Below are positions 34,901 through 47,200 of a stretch of 64,000 bases of DNA, piece by piece; positions within the stretch are counted from its first letter, which is position 1; each line of letters starts with the position of its first letter. Origin of the DNA: Manis javanica. Lineage: Eukaryota; Chordata; Mammalia; Pholidota; Manidae. The DNA lies in NCBI RefSeq assembly GCF_040802235.1, contig NC_133157.1, forward strand, positions 36,856,501 through 36,920,500, written 5' to 3'. Both the position numbers and the translations under genes were made by a program. The notes under the pieces are model-generated. The model was given only the letters and a program-made list of their open reading frames with translations. It searched no databases and was not told the DNA's origin.

Positions 34901-35829
34901 TGCCAGTAACATTCCACTGTGATGGAGAGAGGCTGGGTAGCCTGCCGAGCTCATGTTCGCTCAGGAGCTGAAGGGGTTATGTATGTGCTAAGTGTCTGTA
35001 GAGGCTTCTGGAGGGGACGTCCGAGGCCCAGTGAGTGGGGCTGGAGGCTTAGAGGCTGGGGCGGGGGCTGAGAGAAGACCCATAGTTCAGAGCCAGGTAC
35101 CCCCAGGCACCCAGATGAGGGCATAAATCTAGGCCTGCTAGGCCTGAGCCTTTGAGTCCTCCAGGGACCCAACCAAACCCCCATCAGCTGATAAGGAAGA
35201 TTCCTCAAATGGGGGTCATAACGGGCCCATGAACAGCCCTGCCAGGGCCAGCAAGAATGCGTTCCTGTCCTCCCCCACCCCCCACATTCCCCCAACCTCT
35301 GTCCTGGCCTCTGGCCTCAGGTTAGGGGACATTAGAAAGATGAACCCCTCATGGAGGGAGGCCCCGTGCTGGGGCAGGGGAGACTGGATAGGTGGTGGAG
35401 ACACCAGGAGAGTTTGGAAGTCAGATATACTGAATTGGAGGTACTTGTGGGCCATCCAGGCAAAGACAACCCTGGGTTAGAAATAGAGCCTTTAAACCCA
35501 GGGAGGCATTTGAAGGTTTACAGATGGATGAGGTGGCCCAGGGAGAGATGATACAGCCCCAGGGAGCACCCATGTTTAAGAAATGGATGAAGGGGAGGAG
35601 GCAGCCAAAGCCCATGATCTCTTCTGGTTTCAGGAGCCCAAATACTCTAGGGCCTACACTGACTTGTGCCTTGGGGACAGTCCCTGCCCTCAGCAGGTTC
35701 AGATGGTCCTGGGCAAGCAGATGAAGCCCACACTCTCCTAGGAAACCTGGAGGGAAACCCCAGGGACCCTCACTGTGCAGGACTTCCCAGTAGAACTGAA
35801 TCCTTCAGCTTTGGCCCCCCAGTTCTGAC
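34901..35829. other. Unassigned intergenic sequence
   Basis: Unique-looking sequence; overlapping frames on both strands are featureless. 35400-35560 may be part of a reverse L2, but the match is weak. Confidence 0.4.
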
Positions 35830-36640
35830 TCTGCAGATCTTTGACTCCTATCCTGTCCTCAGCTCCCTGCCTTCTCTATAGATGGAGTGCCCAGGGTACA
35901 GTCCTCAGACCTCTCCTATTTTACCTTCCCTCCCAGCATGATCTCAGCAGGCTTTAAATACTATTATATGCCATTAGTCCCCAAATCAGATCCCTAACCC
36001 CCATCCTGTTTCCACAATTTAGACTCTCATGTACAACCACCTATTAGATTTTCATCCCCCAAGCCAGTTCCTCTCACATTCTCTCCTATCTCAGGAAATG
36101 GCAAATTCAATCTCCGTTGCTCAGGCCAAAAACTTTGAAGTTATCCCTGACTCCTCTCTCTCAACCCACCCACCCCCTACATCCCAGCTGTCAGCAAACC
36201 CTATAGTGTTATCTGCAGAATGTATCTAGAATCCAACCACTTCTCACCACCCACCACTATCACCCAGGTTTGAGTCACTGTTGCCTCTCTCTTGGTTTAC
36301 AACAGTGGTTTTATGGCTGGTCTCCCAGCCTCTCCCCGTGCTCTGACTTGCCCCTACAGTCTTGTCTAAATACAGCAGCTGGTAAGATCTTTCAAAAAAA
36401 TGGGCCAGACCTGATCATCCTCTCCTCTGCCCTAACTAACCCTTCCAATGGCCTTAAGGCTCCTGTATTCTCTCCCTTACTCTTTCCCCTGCAGCCTGAT
36501 GGCCTTGCTGTTCCTTCAAGGTGTATGGTGTTTCTCCACTACTGAACCACTGCAATGCCTGTTGACTCTGCCTGGGATGTTCTTCCTTCAGGTATCTGCG
36601 TGGCTTACATTAGAAAAAATATTGATCATAAACTTCACTA
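35830..36640 (+). repeat. L2 LINE fragment, forward
   Basis: A long forward L2: 'gatggagtgcccagggtacagtcctcagacctctcc', 'gctcaggccaaaaactttgaagttatccctgactcc', 'gaatccaaccacttctcaccacccaccactatcaccc', 'ctttcaaaaaaatgggccagacctgatcatcc', then 'gactctgcctgggatgttcttccttcaggtatctgcgtggc'. Confidence 0.9.
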
Positions 36641-36884
36641 AAAAGTTTTAAATAGCTTCGCCCCCAAGACAAAGTGTAAGCATGACCTTACCCTATCCCC
36701 AGCCTCTGGGTTTGGACGTACATACTTCCCCCTAGTGGTTACTACAGGGAGAAGTTTCATTGCCAGGGGGTTGCTTGTGTTCTCTACACTGGAACATAGC
36801 GTACTCCCACTTGTCCTTACCTGCTGGGCCACACAGTTCCAGGGACTCCAAGAGGTGCTGCGTGAGCTGCCGCTGCTCTGCATG

Positions 36885-37100
36885 TGTAGTGGAGAGGACA
36901 CAGGTTTTGGGATCAGACCTAGCAGCAGTTTCTGATTCCCAATTTTTCACTGAGTGATCTTGGGCAGGTGACCTAACTTCTCCAACCTCCAGCTTCACTG
37001 CTGGTAAAATGGGAATTGTAACAATATGTATTTCATGGGGTTTTGAGTGATGAGATAAACAGTGCTAGGCATAAATTAAGTAATCAAAAGCTGTTATCTA
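36885..37100 (+). repeat. MIR SINE, forward
   Basis: 'ggacacaggttttgggatcagac', 'cactgagtgatcttgggcaggtgacctaacttctcc', 'ctggtaaaatgggaattgtaac', 'acagtgctaggcataaattaagtaatc'. Confidence 0.82.
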
Positions 37101-38649
37101 CTATCAGAAGAGATTCTTGGTAAAGTGTGGGTACATAAGGACTCTGACTCCCTCACCCATGTGTCAGGCTTGGGTTGGGCAGAGTTGTGGGGAGTATAAG
37201 AGGCAGGGAGTGATGGCAAGCCCCAGCCCTTGCCAGAACAGCTTCACGACTGCTCTGTTCCTTACTTGAAGGGAGCGACCCAGAAGAGAGTCCTGGGACA
37301 GGGTCTAGGAGATTGACTGAGCTGAGATGCCATGTGACACTGGGTAACTCCCGATTTCACACTCCCACTGTCTACCAACTACCCTCCTAGTGGTTCAGGG
37401 CGGAATATGGGCAGGAACTATTACCCACTTGACAGATGGGGAAACCAATGCCTAGACGCTGGAAGCAAACAGCCCAGGGTCACAGAGTGAGTTGAGACAG
37501 GCAACTGGACAACCTAGCAGTTAGTTGGGTCCTCTGCAGCCAGGTTTCCCAGGAGGCTGTGCTTTATGAAGACCAACCCCATGAAGCCTGAAGCTGAGGG
37601 CAGCCTGGGCCACTGGGAAGGACTCCAAGGCAATTGTTTGGGGAAGCCAGCTTCCCTTTTCCTGAGGATCCAGGCCCCTCCGGGCCTAGGGTAGTTCTAG
37701 GCTAGGGAACCCAAGGCCTGGATTCATTTTGGCCCGGCATGTACTGTGAATGTGACCCCACAACGGTCCCTGCGGCTGGACCTTTGCAGACTGAGAGGGT
37801 AGATTGGCTTACAGAATGCCCTGGGGATTTGTGAGCTCTAAAAAGTCTTGAGAGAGGGAATGGGACATTTGTGCTGAGGCCATATGTGGTTTGGGAGGCC
37901 GAATTTCCCCAATGGCAGGATATATGAGGGGACGGATGAGGAACGCAGGTCTATTAGAGTCAAGGAGCTCTGGCTTGGCTGGGCACTTCCTCCACAGTTT
38001 TAGAAGAGGTGGCCACACTGGCAGGTCCTCCTTTAGAGAACAAGACCTCCAGGCTTTCAAGTATGAAGCAAGAAAGCTGGTGCTATGTGGGAAGGACTCC
38101 CCCAAAGTTAAATCTCAGGACCCACTGTTTGAGACTTTGAACCTCCTCCATGAGACTGATGTTCCTTCTTTTCCTCCCCCAGTCTGTTCTCTGGCCCGCT
38201 CAGGACCTGTCCAAGATAGGATCCAGAGCTTTCACACAGACTCTGTAATCAGGAAGGCTGCTTTCATCTCCGCAGTCCTGCACACAGCCCCCCACTGCAC
38301 GCCAGGCTGGCACCACTGTTGAGAGGAGCCAGCTCTGCCAGACAAGCCAGAGGGAATTCCACAGATAAGGACGTGGACTCTGGAAACCTCTGGCCCCATA
38401 AAGAATCTCCCACTGATGGCAAGTGTGGGGCTGGAAGCGGAAGAGAGAATACCACCTGATTCTCAGGGAGCAAGTGTAGGACCCTGGTGCCCACAGGCTC
38501 CATGTATGCTCATGTAAAGCCGCTGCTCAGTGGAGGATCTACCAAAGCCACGAGAAGCAGTTTCCCCTTGCTGTGGGTGGAGTTCCTCTGATGATCTGAG
38601 AGGGAGAGGCTAGCTCCCTGCTGACCCCTGGCACCCTATCCTACCGCCC
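37101..38649. other. Mostly unassigned; MIR at 37400-37520
   Basis: A reverse MIR core lies at about 37400-37520 ('cttgacagatggggaaaccaatgcc...cagcccagggtcacagagtgag'). The rest, including a 143-codon frame at 37891-38322, shows no gene features. Confidence 0.45.
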
Positions 38650-38782
38650 AGACCTGAATCTCTGCCCTCTTTGCAGCATCATCCTCCAACCCCCATCCTC
38701 TCACATGGATCACTCCTATAGCTCTTGGCTGGGCCTCTTGCCTCAGTTAGCCCTCCAATTCCTTCTTTACACTATACCTAGA
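38650..38782 (+). repeat. L2 LINE scrap, forward
   Basis: Pyrimidine-rich 'cagacctgaatctctgccctctttgc...tcctatagctcttggctgggcctcttgcc' resembles a forward L2 fragment. It abuts the hAT fossil. Confidence 0.45.
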
Positions 38783-39110
38783 ATAGGGTGGGCAACCTAA
38801 GGTCCACGGCCAAATGTAGCCTGCTGCCACAACCCACAAACTTAGAATGGTTTTTACATTTTTAAATAGAAAACAACTTTAAAATTATTTTGTAACATGT
38901 AAAAATTACACGAAACTTTGATTTCAGTGTCTAGAAAGTGTTATTAGAACAGAGTCACGCATTTGCTTAAGTATTGCCTATGGCTGCTTTCACACTACAA
39001 TGGCAGAGTTGCGAAGCTGCAGCAGAAACCCTGAAGCTCACAAAGCCTATTTCTTTTTATATATTTACTATCTGGACCTTCGCAGAAAACATTTGCTAAC
39101 TCCCGGTCTA
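38783..39110 (+). mobile_element. hAT-type DNA transposon fossil
   Basis: Same family and orientation as 4714-5000. It starts 'agggtgggcaacctaaggtccacggcc', has the core 'agtattgcctatggctgctttcacactacaatggcagagttg' and ends 'atttactatctggaccttcgcagaaaacatttgctaactcccggtct'. Confidence 0.75.
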
Positions 39111-39669
39111 GATCATAAACCTAGCTAGCCATGCCACTCTTTGGTTAGGACCCTTCAGTTGTCTGCCCACTCTGGGCAACTAAGCCTTCCTCACACCCAT
39201 CACAAACCACATCCCTGGGCTTGTCTGATGCTCTTCTACCTTTACTTGGCATACTTCTCTCCTCCCAAACAGCCATCTGCCATCTCAAGACTCAGCTCAA
39301 ATGTTTCCTCCGGCCTCCCTTCCCCCAACCATGAGAACTAACCCATTCCTATCACATCACAAAAAAGTCTTCTTATGGCTCCTCAGTTTTTAATAACAGA
39401 CTAATGACCTATTTGTGAGAGACCAACAAATTCTACTATTAATACTTGTTTATGTATATGTTTCCCACAGCATTAACTAAAAACAACAGGTCACATCTGC
39501 TTCCCACAGCCCTAGCACGAGCTTGGCATGGGGTAGGCATGCAAGCACGCACCAGAAGAGGCCCGTTTAGCATTCCATACCTGTTACTTGGCTACAAGTA
39601 TGGAGGAAGACGATGCTTCTATATTTTCCTGGTATCAAGTATCATTATAACTTACAGCACCTATGACAG

Positions 39670-39825
39670 ATGAGGCATCTCCATGTATGTTCTCTCTTTT
39701 AGGCCTCACAACAGCCCTGGTGTAGTGATACCTCCATTCCATCAAGCTGTAAGTTATGTAGCAGAGATAGAATCTGAAATTAGGTCTCCTGCTTCCTGTT
39801 GATTCTAATATGCTCACCAGACACT
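39670..39825 (-). repeat. MIR SINE fragment, reverse
   Basis: 'ttttaggcctcacaacagccctggtgtagtgatac' and 'gagatagaatctgaaattaggtctcctgc...attctaatatgctcacc' follow the reverse MIR order, well diverged. Confidence 0.6.
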
Positions 39826-41197
39826 GAACCCACTGCTTCTATGATTTAAGAGACACTTCATGGGCTTCCTGCTGTGTTTAGAGCCACTGACCTTGTGCCA
39901 GTGGGCCCACAGACAAGTGGTTTTGTAGTTCTGTCTCTCCCTCCAGCTGCCTGGTGTCACTGCCGTACCTGAGCCACCCTTTCAAGGCAGATTATCTGGC
40001 TGGGACCAAAAGGTGGCCCGGCTTTTCCTATGAAAAGTAAGTGCCAGTTTGTGACATCATTTCTCAAATCTCTTTCTGTTGCTCTAGGGCCCATAGCTTG
40101 TTCTGTAGCAGTAGGAAGGTGTTAGAAGCCTGGCCTCCAATGTGGAGGGGCACCAATGTGAAGAGGGCCAAACCAGTGTTAACTGTCAGTGTGCCTGTCT
40201 TAAAGGAGCCGGAAGAATGCCTCCAGAGGGCTGCTGGGATAAGTCCTGGACTGTCCACCTATTTCTTTGAATATTCAAACAGAAGTCCAGGGCTCAGAGA
40301 TGGGGAGAGCCAATATGGCTGCTGCAGGCCTGAGAGAAATCAACACAGAAAACGTAAATCTACCTGAGACTCTTTCTCAACCAGAGAGGAGGTAGGGCTC
40401 CACTGTTCACTTCACAGAGGCCACAGTGTCAACTTGACAGGAGGAGGTGCTTGCTCTATGTCCTCTCCTATCATGAAAGTGACTATCACAGACAGGCTCT
40501 GTTATGTTGTATGAGGTATCCACTAAGCTTTAGAAAGAGTAATTCTATAAATTCTGTTAAGTACCCTGACCCTTCGCCTAGGTCTAGAACTGATGGTACT
40601 GAGAATCACTAAAATATGTTCATTTAGACAGACCTATGAGAGTTGTTGGCAAAAGACTCAGCGTAGTGGGGTTTAATATAACTTTTGAGGTTCTGGATAT
40701 GGTCCTACCAATTCAATGTTTGGTATTTTGGACTGAAAAGCACACTGTGTCTTTCCAGAGATTGCGACCAGTTTGGATGAAGAGAGTGAGGTGCATCTGA
40801 TACTGTAAGTATTTTCAAGGGGAGGATGGATACTGGGACAACTGAAGCTATGACTAAGTGCTATTTTTTAGGCTAAAATTCTGGTTTGTCCAAATCGAGC
40901 CCCAAAGTCCCCCAACCTTCCGTGCAATCATGGTGATGATGTGAGGAGCCTCTCCAAATACATGACTGAATCACTAGTGACATCCAGTTAGAGATCTGGC
41001 CATACTGAAACACTTTATACAAATGGAATAGAGGACAAAGGAATTTCTGTCACACTCATGCTTTGGATATATCAGCACAGGACAGTATGTGAGGCTGTGA
41101 ATCCACCAGGCAGTTGGGAACAAGCAAGATTTATCTGCTGGCAAATAAGTTTCCACCACACCTAATCATTCTTTCATCTAAGTGCATCTTGATCTTC
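39826..41197 (-). other. NFX1: NFX1 3' UTR and downstream flank (extent uncertain)
   Basis: The NFX1 stop is at 41198-41200, so sequence to its left on the - strand begins the 3' UTR. No canonical antisense AATAAA (TTTATT) is seen close by. The nearest candidate is an ATTAAA at 40672-40677, giving a 3' UTR of about 530 nt. No other feature recognised. RNA-seq would settle the end. Confidence 0.5.
40672..40677 (-). terminator. NFX1: Candidate NFX1 polyadenylation signal ATTAAA
   Basis: On the - strand this reads ATTAAA, the commonest variant poly(A) signal, about 520 nt beyond the stop codon. Chosen only because no AATAAA is visible between it and the stop. Confidence 0.3.
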
Positions 41198-41270
41198 TCA
41201 GTCCTGGACATCAAAGTAGTCAATTACTGGCTCCTTGGTTATTTTATGTAAATTACTGCTCCCAGAATTC
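41198..41270 (-). CDS. NFX1: NFX1 terminal coding exon
   Basis: After the acceptor 'ggttttcag' it encodes '[20 protein letters not shown]' then Val-Gln-Asp and TGA (41198-41200). The last residues match the mammalian NFX1 C-terminus, so this is the true end of the protein. Confidence 0.95.
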
Positions 41271-44200
41271 CTGAAAACCAAACAAAGAATGATCAATCTT
41301 TTCTGTGGGGAGGAAACAGATTCAGGTCTTCAGAAAGTTAAAAATTAGCTAATGTACCGTTTGTAAAGCTCTGATAAGATAGCAGGGCCAACATGAGCTG
41401 GGAACTTGAAATTTGGTGATGGGCATATAGGGGTTTGCTATATTAATACTGTTCTTGCTACTCTAAAAACTTTCCACAATAAAATTTTGTACAAAAATAA
41501 AGCAAACAAGGGGAAAAAAGAAAGACAGCATAGCCTACACACGCCAATGACTCCACAGGTGGTACTGGACACAGCTGTTGAATAAACATGGAAGAACACC
41601 CCTCACATTTCCAAAACCACTGCCCATGTTGGATATGCAGCTGTGCTGACTGAATCCAGGCCTCCTGCTTCCTGGGGCAGAGCAGGGCTGGTTCTGGGGA
41701 GCTACATGGCCCTACGTGCTGAAGCTGTGCCCAACAGGCAACACCTAGCTGTCCTGTCCAGTCCCATGGGAACATCCAATTGCTCTAACCCTCATGGTGA
41801 CCTTAGAAACTGCCTTTTGCACCCTCCCAAAGGTTCTGTGTAGGAGATACTGCCAGAGCTCTGCATGGAAGGATGAAGCAAGAGTAGGGACTCCTCTAAG
41901 TGTCAGAGCAACTTTCAGCAATGCTGCCTTGGTTATGGTAGGGCAACTGGCTTCCCTCCTGGCAAGGGAGGAAAGGGAGAGGGGATCGTGCTCGTTCCCT
42001 GTTCCTGGAAAACTTGCTGCTTGCCAGTGTGATTTTCTTTTCCCTCTAAAGCACAAATACAGTTGACCCTTGGACAATGCAGGAGTTAGGAGCACAGACA
42101 CCTCCATTAAGTTGAAAATCCACATATAACTTCTCATTCACCAAGAACTTGACTACCAACAGTCTGCTGTTGACCAGAGGCCTTACAGATAACATAAACA
42201 GCCAATTAACACATATTTTGCATGTTATATGTATTATATACTGTATTCTTAAAATAATACTAGAAAAAAGAAAATGTTCTTTCATATTGTTGCAAATCTC
42301 CTAAAGAGATTTTTCCCCCCAATGTATTTATTGAAAAAAAAGAAAGGCATATTAAGTGAGTCCATGCAATTCAAACCCATGATGTTCAAGAGTCAACTAT
42401 TTTTTGCTGTGAAAAATGATTCAGACCATATAAAAGTAGACAGAGCAAAACATGAAAGTCCCCCTTTCATTGCCAATTCCCCTCACTCCCACAATCCCCC
42501 TTTCATCTCCAGAGTAACTGCTGTGAACGATGTGATGGTCCTAAATCATCAGGTGTGACAGAATGAATCCACTCTGTCACCATTCACACTGTGAAGATTA
42601 TGTACAGTGACTTCTCCTTCGAGGGGAAGTGGGTATTATAAACATCAACCTTGGGACCCTTCTGGCATGAACAAATGTGCCCAACATCCCAGTCAAACTA
42701 CATATTTTAATACAGCACTCCAAGACCAGGCTCCAGGAGGCTGCTGACGGCTGGTACAGCTTACGGTAGTGCAGGCCCTGCTGGCTTCTCTGAACAGACA
42801 GGGCCCTTTGGGAACAGCTGAAGAATCCTTACTTGTCTGTCTGATGTCTGTGATGAGGAATTGGTGGTGGAGGCCGTGTCTGCATTTCCCTTTCAAGTAC
42901 ACCTGTCAGCGTGGTAGGAGGACACATGGACTTCCCTCTGATAAAATTATTGAAAAGTGAGAATTACTTGTGGAGACAGGCTGACAGCTGGAAATCCAGC
43001 CACGATTTTCACTGTGCTGCTGCCTGAGTCTCCCTACTCGCAGGCAGGGTCACCTTTCCTTCACCCACCTCCCTTATCCCTCATTTTCCCTTCCCACCTT
43101 CCCTTCACCTACCTACCACTGCCTGGCCTGTTGCGTGCCTCCTCTCAACTCATACTCGAGTTTTCTTTAGAAATTCTTTCTACTTCCCCAGGTCCTGACA
43201 GTGGCCCTAGGTCCTCCCATCCCCTCCTGGCTCACTGAACTGCCTGGTTTCCTTTAATGGCAAACACTGATTACAGGGGATGCCTTGAACTACGCACAAT
43301 CCAGCATTTTTTCTGTTTCAAGCCAAGAGGACAGAAGGGAATATGTGATGGGCAGGCACTCAACTCAGGTCCCGGGGTCTGCTGACCCTGGGGAAATGCT
43401 GCCTCAAGTATCTGATATGCATACTTTAGGTGTATCTGCCCTGTGGATGGAGGCGAGGGCTTTGCTCTGGTTCAGACCTTTGGATCATTCCCAAGACCAG
43501 AATTTCCACCTATTCTTCCAAGAGAGGAAGTAAGGAAAACAAGTATCAACAGATCCTGCTTCCCAGGTCCAGTCTGCCCCGCTAAGCAGTTCCTCCTGTG
43601 ATGGCAAGATCAACCCACCTTACTGCAGTGACCACGATGTTGCGCTTCGGTTCACTGTCATAGCTCACACTCTCTAGGCCATACACCTGGGCCAGGTCGT
43701 GGATGATCCGGCGGTGGTCTCTGTTCATGGGAGGGAAGCAGTGGCTCTTCTTAATATTCTTTCCCTGTATTGAGGGAAAAGATGACTGATTGGTAAAGTC
43801 ATTTTGAAAATAGAGTTTGCTTACAAAAGTCCTGCCCACCACATCAGAATAGCCTAGGTCAATAGAGGTGGCTGAGTTTGTAGAGGCCCACAGTGTACAG
43901 CATTTCACTGACTGCCAAGAAAGCCAAGGGGTTTGGAAGGATGAGGGCTGATGTACTTTCTTCATCTATTCTGTGGGCCACAAGAGTAGCAGCTGGCCAG
44001 AGTTAGGTATAAAGGGTAAGTGAGCTAAGACTTAGTGGACAGAGGGGGCCCATAACTGGGGAGTGAGTGATAGTCCCAAGAACTAAATAAACTGCAGATT
44101 TGTAAAACAAAAAAAATCACATTTCTTATATAATATGTTTTACACTACAAATTATGACTATGCAGATACAGACACACAACCACAGAAATACATTTGCTCA

Positions 44201-47200
44201 GGTTTTCTAGTTAGGAGAGGAACAATGATTCCATTTTTGTCCTCTGTGTTAATATCTTGCTAGGAAGTGGGAACAGAAGGCAGGAAGGGTGGAAGGGAAG
44301 GGGGTAAGGGATATATTAGGAAGGAAATCCATCTTTATTAGATATAGGACTAAAGCAGCCATTTGTCTCACTCATAGTCCCCATGAATGAGGAGAGAGCC
44401 ACCATAGGGTTCGCGGATTCTGACTAAATTAAAGCTACCCCATTGACACCCTGGCTGCCTCCAGAACAAAGGCTTCACTCTTTTGAGAGAGTTCATCCTA
44501 TTACTCTGCAGCTCTAGTCATTCAACTTTTTATCTTTACCCAACAGTTTCTTTCTTGCCTTTGGGGTAATAAAGATCCAAGCAGTATGTCCTATCATACA
44601 TTTAATTTAAATGGGGATATCTTTTCTGAACCAGGACAAAGCTTCCATGGAAGTTATAATGGCTGGGATTTTGGGAAAGATAAGGATCCTCAAGGAAGTT
44701 GTGACTTTTCCCTATAACCATTCTACACCAACAGTATTTCTGGGACTTGACTTTTTTTTTTGATTATCTGGCCTTAGAGACATGTCCAGTTTTGACTTCA
44801 ACCTTATTCACGGCTTCCACAAGGGTTTCCATTTCCTTCTCAATGTCACTGACAAACTTTAAGTCCTTCCTGAAATGAGAAATCACCAAGTTAATTTCAT
44901 CTGTTACTGCTCTTCTGAGAATCCCTTCCGCCCACTCTCTCTGCCTGTGGGACAATGGACAATGTGGCAGAAAAACTGCAAAGGCCAGGAATTGTCAGGT
45001 AACAGAAGGTCGACTTGTATGACTTGACTTTGTGTTTGAACAAAGGAAGAAAAAGGAGAAAACAAACATGTGAAAGGAGAAGGAGAAATAGCCATAGGAG
45101 GGCAGGAGACAGGAGAAAATAAGAGCTGTTTCTGCCCAAGTAAGAACCCACGTGACTGAGACCTGAGTGAACTGAAGTGGAACACAGCCAGTGATCCTTC
45201 AATTTTAGCTAGTCCCACCTTAGAGAAAGCCCGACCTCCTACCACAGGGGCCATACACATACATACACACACAAACATACAAGCTCAATTCTTCAAGGGG
45301 ACAGTTTTGAGAAACCAAGGATTTTTATTAAATATCATATAATCTCATATAATAGATATATAAGCTTTAACTAGCTCAATCACAGAGGAGTACATATTAG
45401 TTACTACATCTTAGTAGACCAAACACTTTTCTACTAAGCCTCAATGAAGAAAGTAGGTGACAAGTTACATACCTGGCATCTTCTTTCAAACTGTCACTGA
45501 ATTTTGACCCTGAAGAACGTACATTGAAGGGATCAGAATCATCGCTGATATGAAAAGCCTCTGCTAACTGCCTGAAATTAAGAAAAAAGTATGTAAATTT
45601 AAGGAAAGGAGAGGGAGGAAAACTATCTTAGAGTAACAGAGAATGCCCACCATGTCCTAAGTTCTTTATACATTAATGATCTCATTTCAGTAGACCTGAT
45701 TACTAAGTAAAGAATCCTAGCAACTTGGGACAAGATATGGTATTTTGTTTACAGAAGAAAATAAGCAAGACAGATTGATATGGTCTGACCAAGCCATGGG
45801 TTGACACTAGGGATGTGGATTATTTGGTGAAGAGAAGAAGGCTGGGGGAGTGAAAACACTAGGAATGGTCCAATGGGGAATGTCTTTCTCTGATATTTCA
45901 CTTACACATCAGATACATAGAGTAGACATATAAATATTAAAAATAATCACCTTATAAAAAGTCTGGAAAATACAGGAAAGAATTCCATTAAGAACACAGG
46001 CCCTGTATTTTAATAATTTCCTTTCAGATTCTTTTCCTTTTAATTTTAAGTAGTTGCAATCAGTATATATAAAATTTTGTGACTTTTTTCCCTCTATCAT
46101 ATATGATTAGCATTTCTCATATAACTATTACTACAGTTTTCACATTTACTATTTTAATAGCTGCATAACCTTCTAATTACGTGTGTCTTAGAATTTGTTT
46201 AAACACTCTCCATTTAGGTTTTCTTAACATTTTCTAGTTTTTCAGTATTTTAAGTCATTCACTCATCTAATATCTCTGAACAAGCAGCTTTTAAGATGAT
46301 TTCTCTGGAAAATGTTCTAGATGTCGCGTTACTGGGTTAAATGGTATCAACATCTGACTCTTGAGCAATGCAGTCGAAGTGGTCTCCACAAACTGTCCAC
46401 TTCTGTTTTGATTAGCAATGTACAAATCTCATGGCATCTCATCAACACTCAGACTTAAGTCATTTTTTTTAAAAGATAGATAAAATTCATCTTAGATTTA
46501 GTACAATTTTCATTTACACTGAGACAGGGGTCTCTTTTAAGTTTAATGCCCACAAGAATCTGGTTTTACAGCAGTAGACTCATAGACAATGAGAAGTGAC
46601 TATTGGTTACTGTGGGGGATGGATTAGGATAGGTGGGTGGGGAGGGTGAGGGGGATGAAGGGGCACAAAAATTTTCAATCATAATATAAGTTAGTCATGG
46701 GAACAGTAGTACAGCATGGAGAATATAGTCACTGATTCTATAACACCATTCTATGTTGACAGATAGTCACCACAATAGGGCGGATGAGGATTTAACAATA
46801 TGGGTAACTGGTAAACCACTGTGTTATATACTTGAAACCAATATAAGATTTTGTATCAGTGACACTTCAATAAAATTTAAAAATCTGGTTTAAGCCTAAC
46901 TGAAATTTTCAAGAGAATTCCTAAGGGGCGATCTTCTGATATTCTGATTAGTTGCCAGTAACTCAAATTCAAACACCAGTATAATATACCTGTGGGCTGA
47001 ATTTGGTCTGCCAGTTTTTTGTTTTTTTTATTAAGGTATTATTGATATATACTCTTATGAAGGTTTCACATGAAAAAACAATGTGGTTACTACATTTACT
47101 CATATTATCAAGTCCCCACCCATACCCCAATGCAGTCACTGTCCATCAGTGTAGTAAGATGCCACAGATTCACTATTTGCCTTCTCTGTGCTACACTGTT

